Source of the DNA: Bacteroidota bacterium
Lineage (GTDB): Bacteria; Bacteroidota; Bacteroidia; 2-12-FULL-35-15
Assembly (NCBI GenBank): GCA_947479085.1
Contig: CANJYB010000002.1
Coordinates: forward strand, 186,001-250,000
DNA: 64,000 bases
Direction: 5' to 3'
Shown piece after piece: positions 63,595 through 64,000 of this stretch. Each line of letters opens with the position of its first letter. Positions within the stretch are counted from its first letter, which is position 1. Both the position numbers and the translations under genes were made by a program. Under the pieces are notes generated by a model. The model made no database searches, was not told the DNA's origin, and saw nothing but the letters and a program-made list of their open reading frames with translations.

Positions 63595-64000
63595 TTGTTA
63601 GCCTATAAAAATATAAAATGGGTACTTGCGCTCAGTATAGTATTTATTGTAATAAATGCCGTATGTACTTATTTTGAATTCTATTATTTTAATCTTGTCC
63701 CTGCAGTTGTTTTAATTGTTTTACTTGCACTCTTTTCTCTCGATAAACTTATTTTACTTGTAGTTTTTTTAACACCTTTTGCAATTAACCTGCAAAACAT
63801 AGAAGGAGGATTAGGTCTTAGCTTGCCTACGGAACCAATTATTTTTGGCATAATGCTCCTCTTTATTTTTAAGCAGTTGCATCAGAATACGCTTGATATA
63901 AAAGTAATGAAGCATCCTATTACGGTTGCAATAATAGTTAACCTGGTTTGGATATTTATAACCTGCATTACAAGCGATATCCCCATCGTTTCTTTTAAAT
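63595..64000 (+). CDS. O-antigen polymerase/ligase-like membrane protein, N-terminal part (cut by window end)
   Basis: An open frame runs from a TTG at 63595 (a stop codon lies directly upstream at 63589) to the window end, 135 codons. It reads LAYKNIKWVLALSIVFIVINAVCTY..., with at least four hydrophobic segments separated by short loops (VPAVVLIVLLALFSLDKLILLVVFLTPF, EPIIFGIMLLFIFKQL, HPITVAIIVNLVWIFITCI). The pattern of paired short helices with a Pro-rich loop is that of Wzy/WaaL-type proteins. It lies 7 bp after the second Wzz-like gene. The assignment rests mainly on topology and context. Confidence 0.65.
   Translation, partial: MLAYKNIKWVLALSIVFIVINAVCTYFEFYYFNLVPAVVLIVLLALFSLDKLILLVVFLTPFAINLQNIEGGLGLSLPTEPIIFGIMLLFIFKQLHQNTLDIKVMKHPITVAIIVNLVWIFITCITSDIPIVSFK

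Overview
The window is a chromosomal segment of an AT-rich Bacteroidota (Bacteroidetes) genome. The clearest markers are an intact type IX secretion/gliding core (porP-gldK-gldL-gldM-gldN), several cargo proteins with T9SS sorting domains, a type III glutamine synthetase, a split glycine-lipid synthase pair (GlsB/GlsA), and promoters of the Bacteroidota type (TAnnTTTG -7 box, almost no Shine-Dalgarno sequences). I see no rRNA, tRNA, CRISPR array, prophage or complete insertion sequence. The order cannot be fixed from this sequence alone.

Layout. 0-9 kb (mostly minus strand): start of glutamine synthetase III, a periplasmic Spy-like protein, a PpiD-type foldase, small lipoproteins, the EngB GTPase, GlsB and GlsA, and a START-domain protein. 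9-13 kb: a YqeY protein, then a three-gene glycan unit (GT87-like membrane transferase, GT2, NodB deacetylase). 13-21 kb: a minus-strand housekeeping block miaB - [vapBC] - sigma54 activator - lptE - acidic TPR-type protein - secG - groS - groL. 21-23 kb: a gene of unknown function followed by twelve in-register 21-bp repeats. 23-33 kb (plus strand): topA, a degenerate arginase-fold protein, porP and gldKLMN. 33-39 kb: an AI-2E-type permease, a YdjM-like membrane hydrolase, DUF983, a 1020-residue lectin/PKD protein with a type B T9SS signal, and ogt. 39-46 kb (minus strand): a fatty-acid beta-oxidation operon (fadB-like, thiolase, acyl-CoA dehydrogenase) interrupted by a MntA/HepT toxin-antitoxin pair and by an inverted-repeat-bounded four-helix-bundle (S23) gene. 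46-55 kb: secreted and surface proteins (S74-chaperoned repeat adhesin, T9SS cargo), a LuxR-type HTH protein beside a second 21-bp repeat array, and several palindromic repeat elements. 55-59 kb: acyl-CoA ligase and nitronate monooxygenase framed by palindromic elements. 59-64 kb: the beginning of a surface polysaccharide cluster (FkbM methyltransferase, flippase, two Wzz-like proteins, start of a Wzy/ligase-like protein) cut by the window end.

How the parts fit. Chaperones (GroESL, PpiD), SecG, LptE and the PorKLMN motor/ring proteins supply the envelope export route. The lectin/PKD protein and the two type A cargo proteins are its probable substrates. GlsAB, the glycan genes and the Wzx/Wzz/Wzy set build envelope lipid and glycan. 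Three small toxin-antitoxin-like or mobile cassettes (vapBC, mntA-hepT, S23) sit between co-oriented genes of otherwise coherent operons. Between about 50.7 and 59 kb nearly every intergenic gap holds nested palindromic repeats. In two copies of one family the stems differ in sequence but stay paired. The least explained items are these elements, the two 21-bp arrays, and the HTH/unknown-protein cluster at 50.97-52.89 kb.
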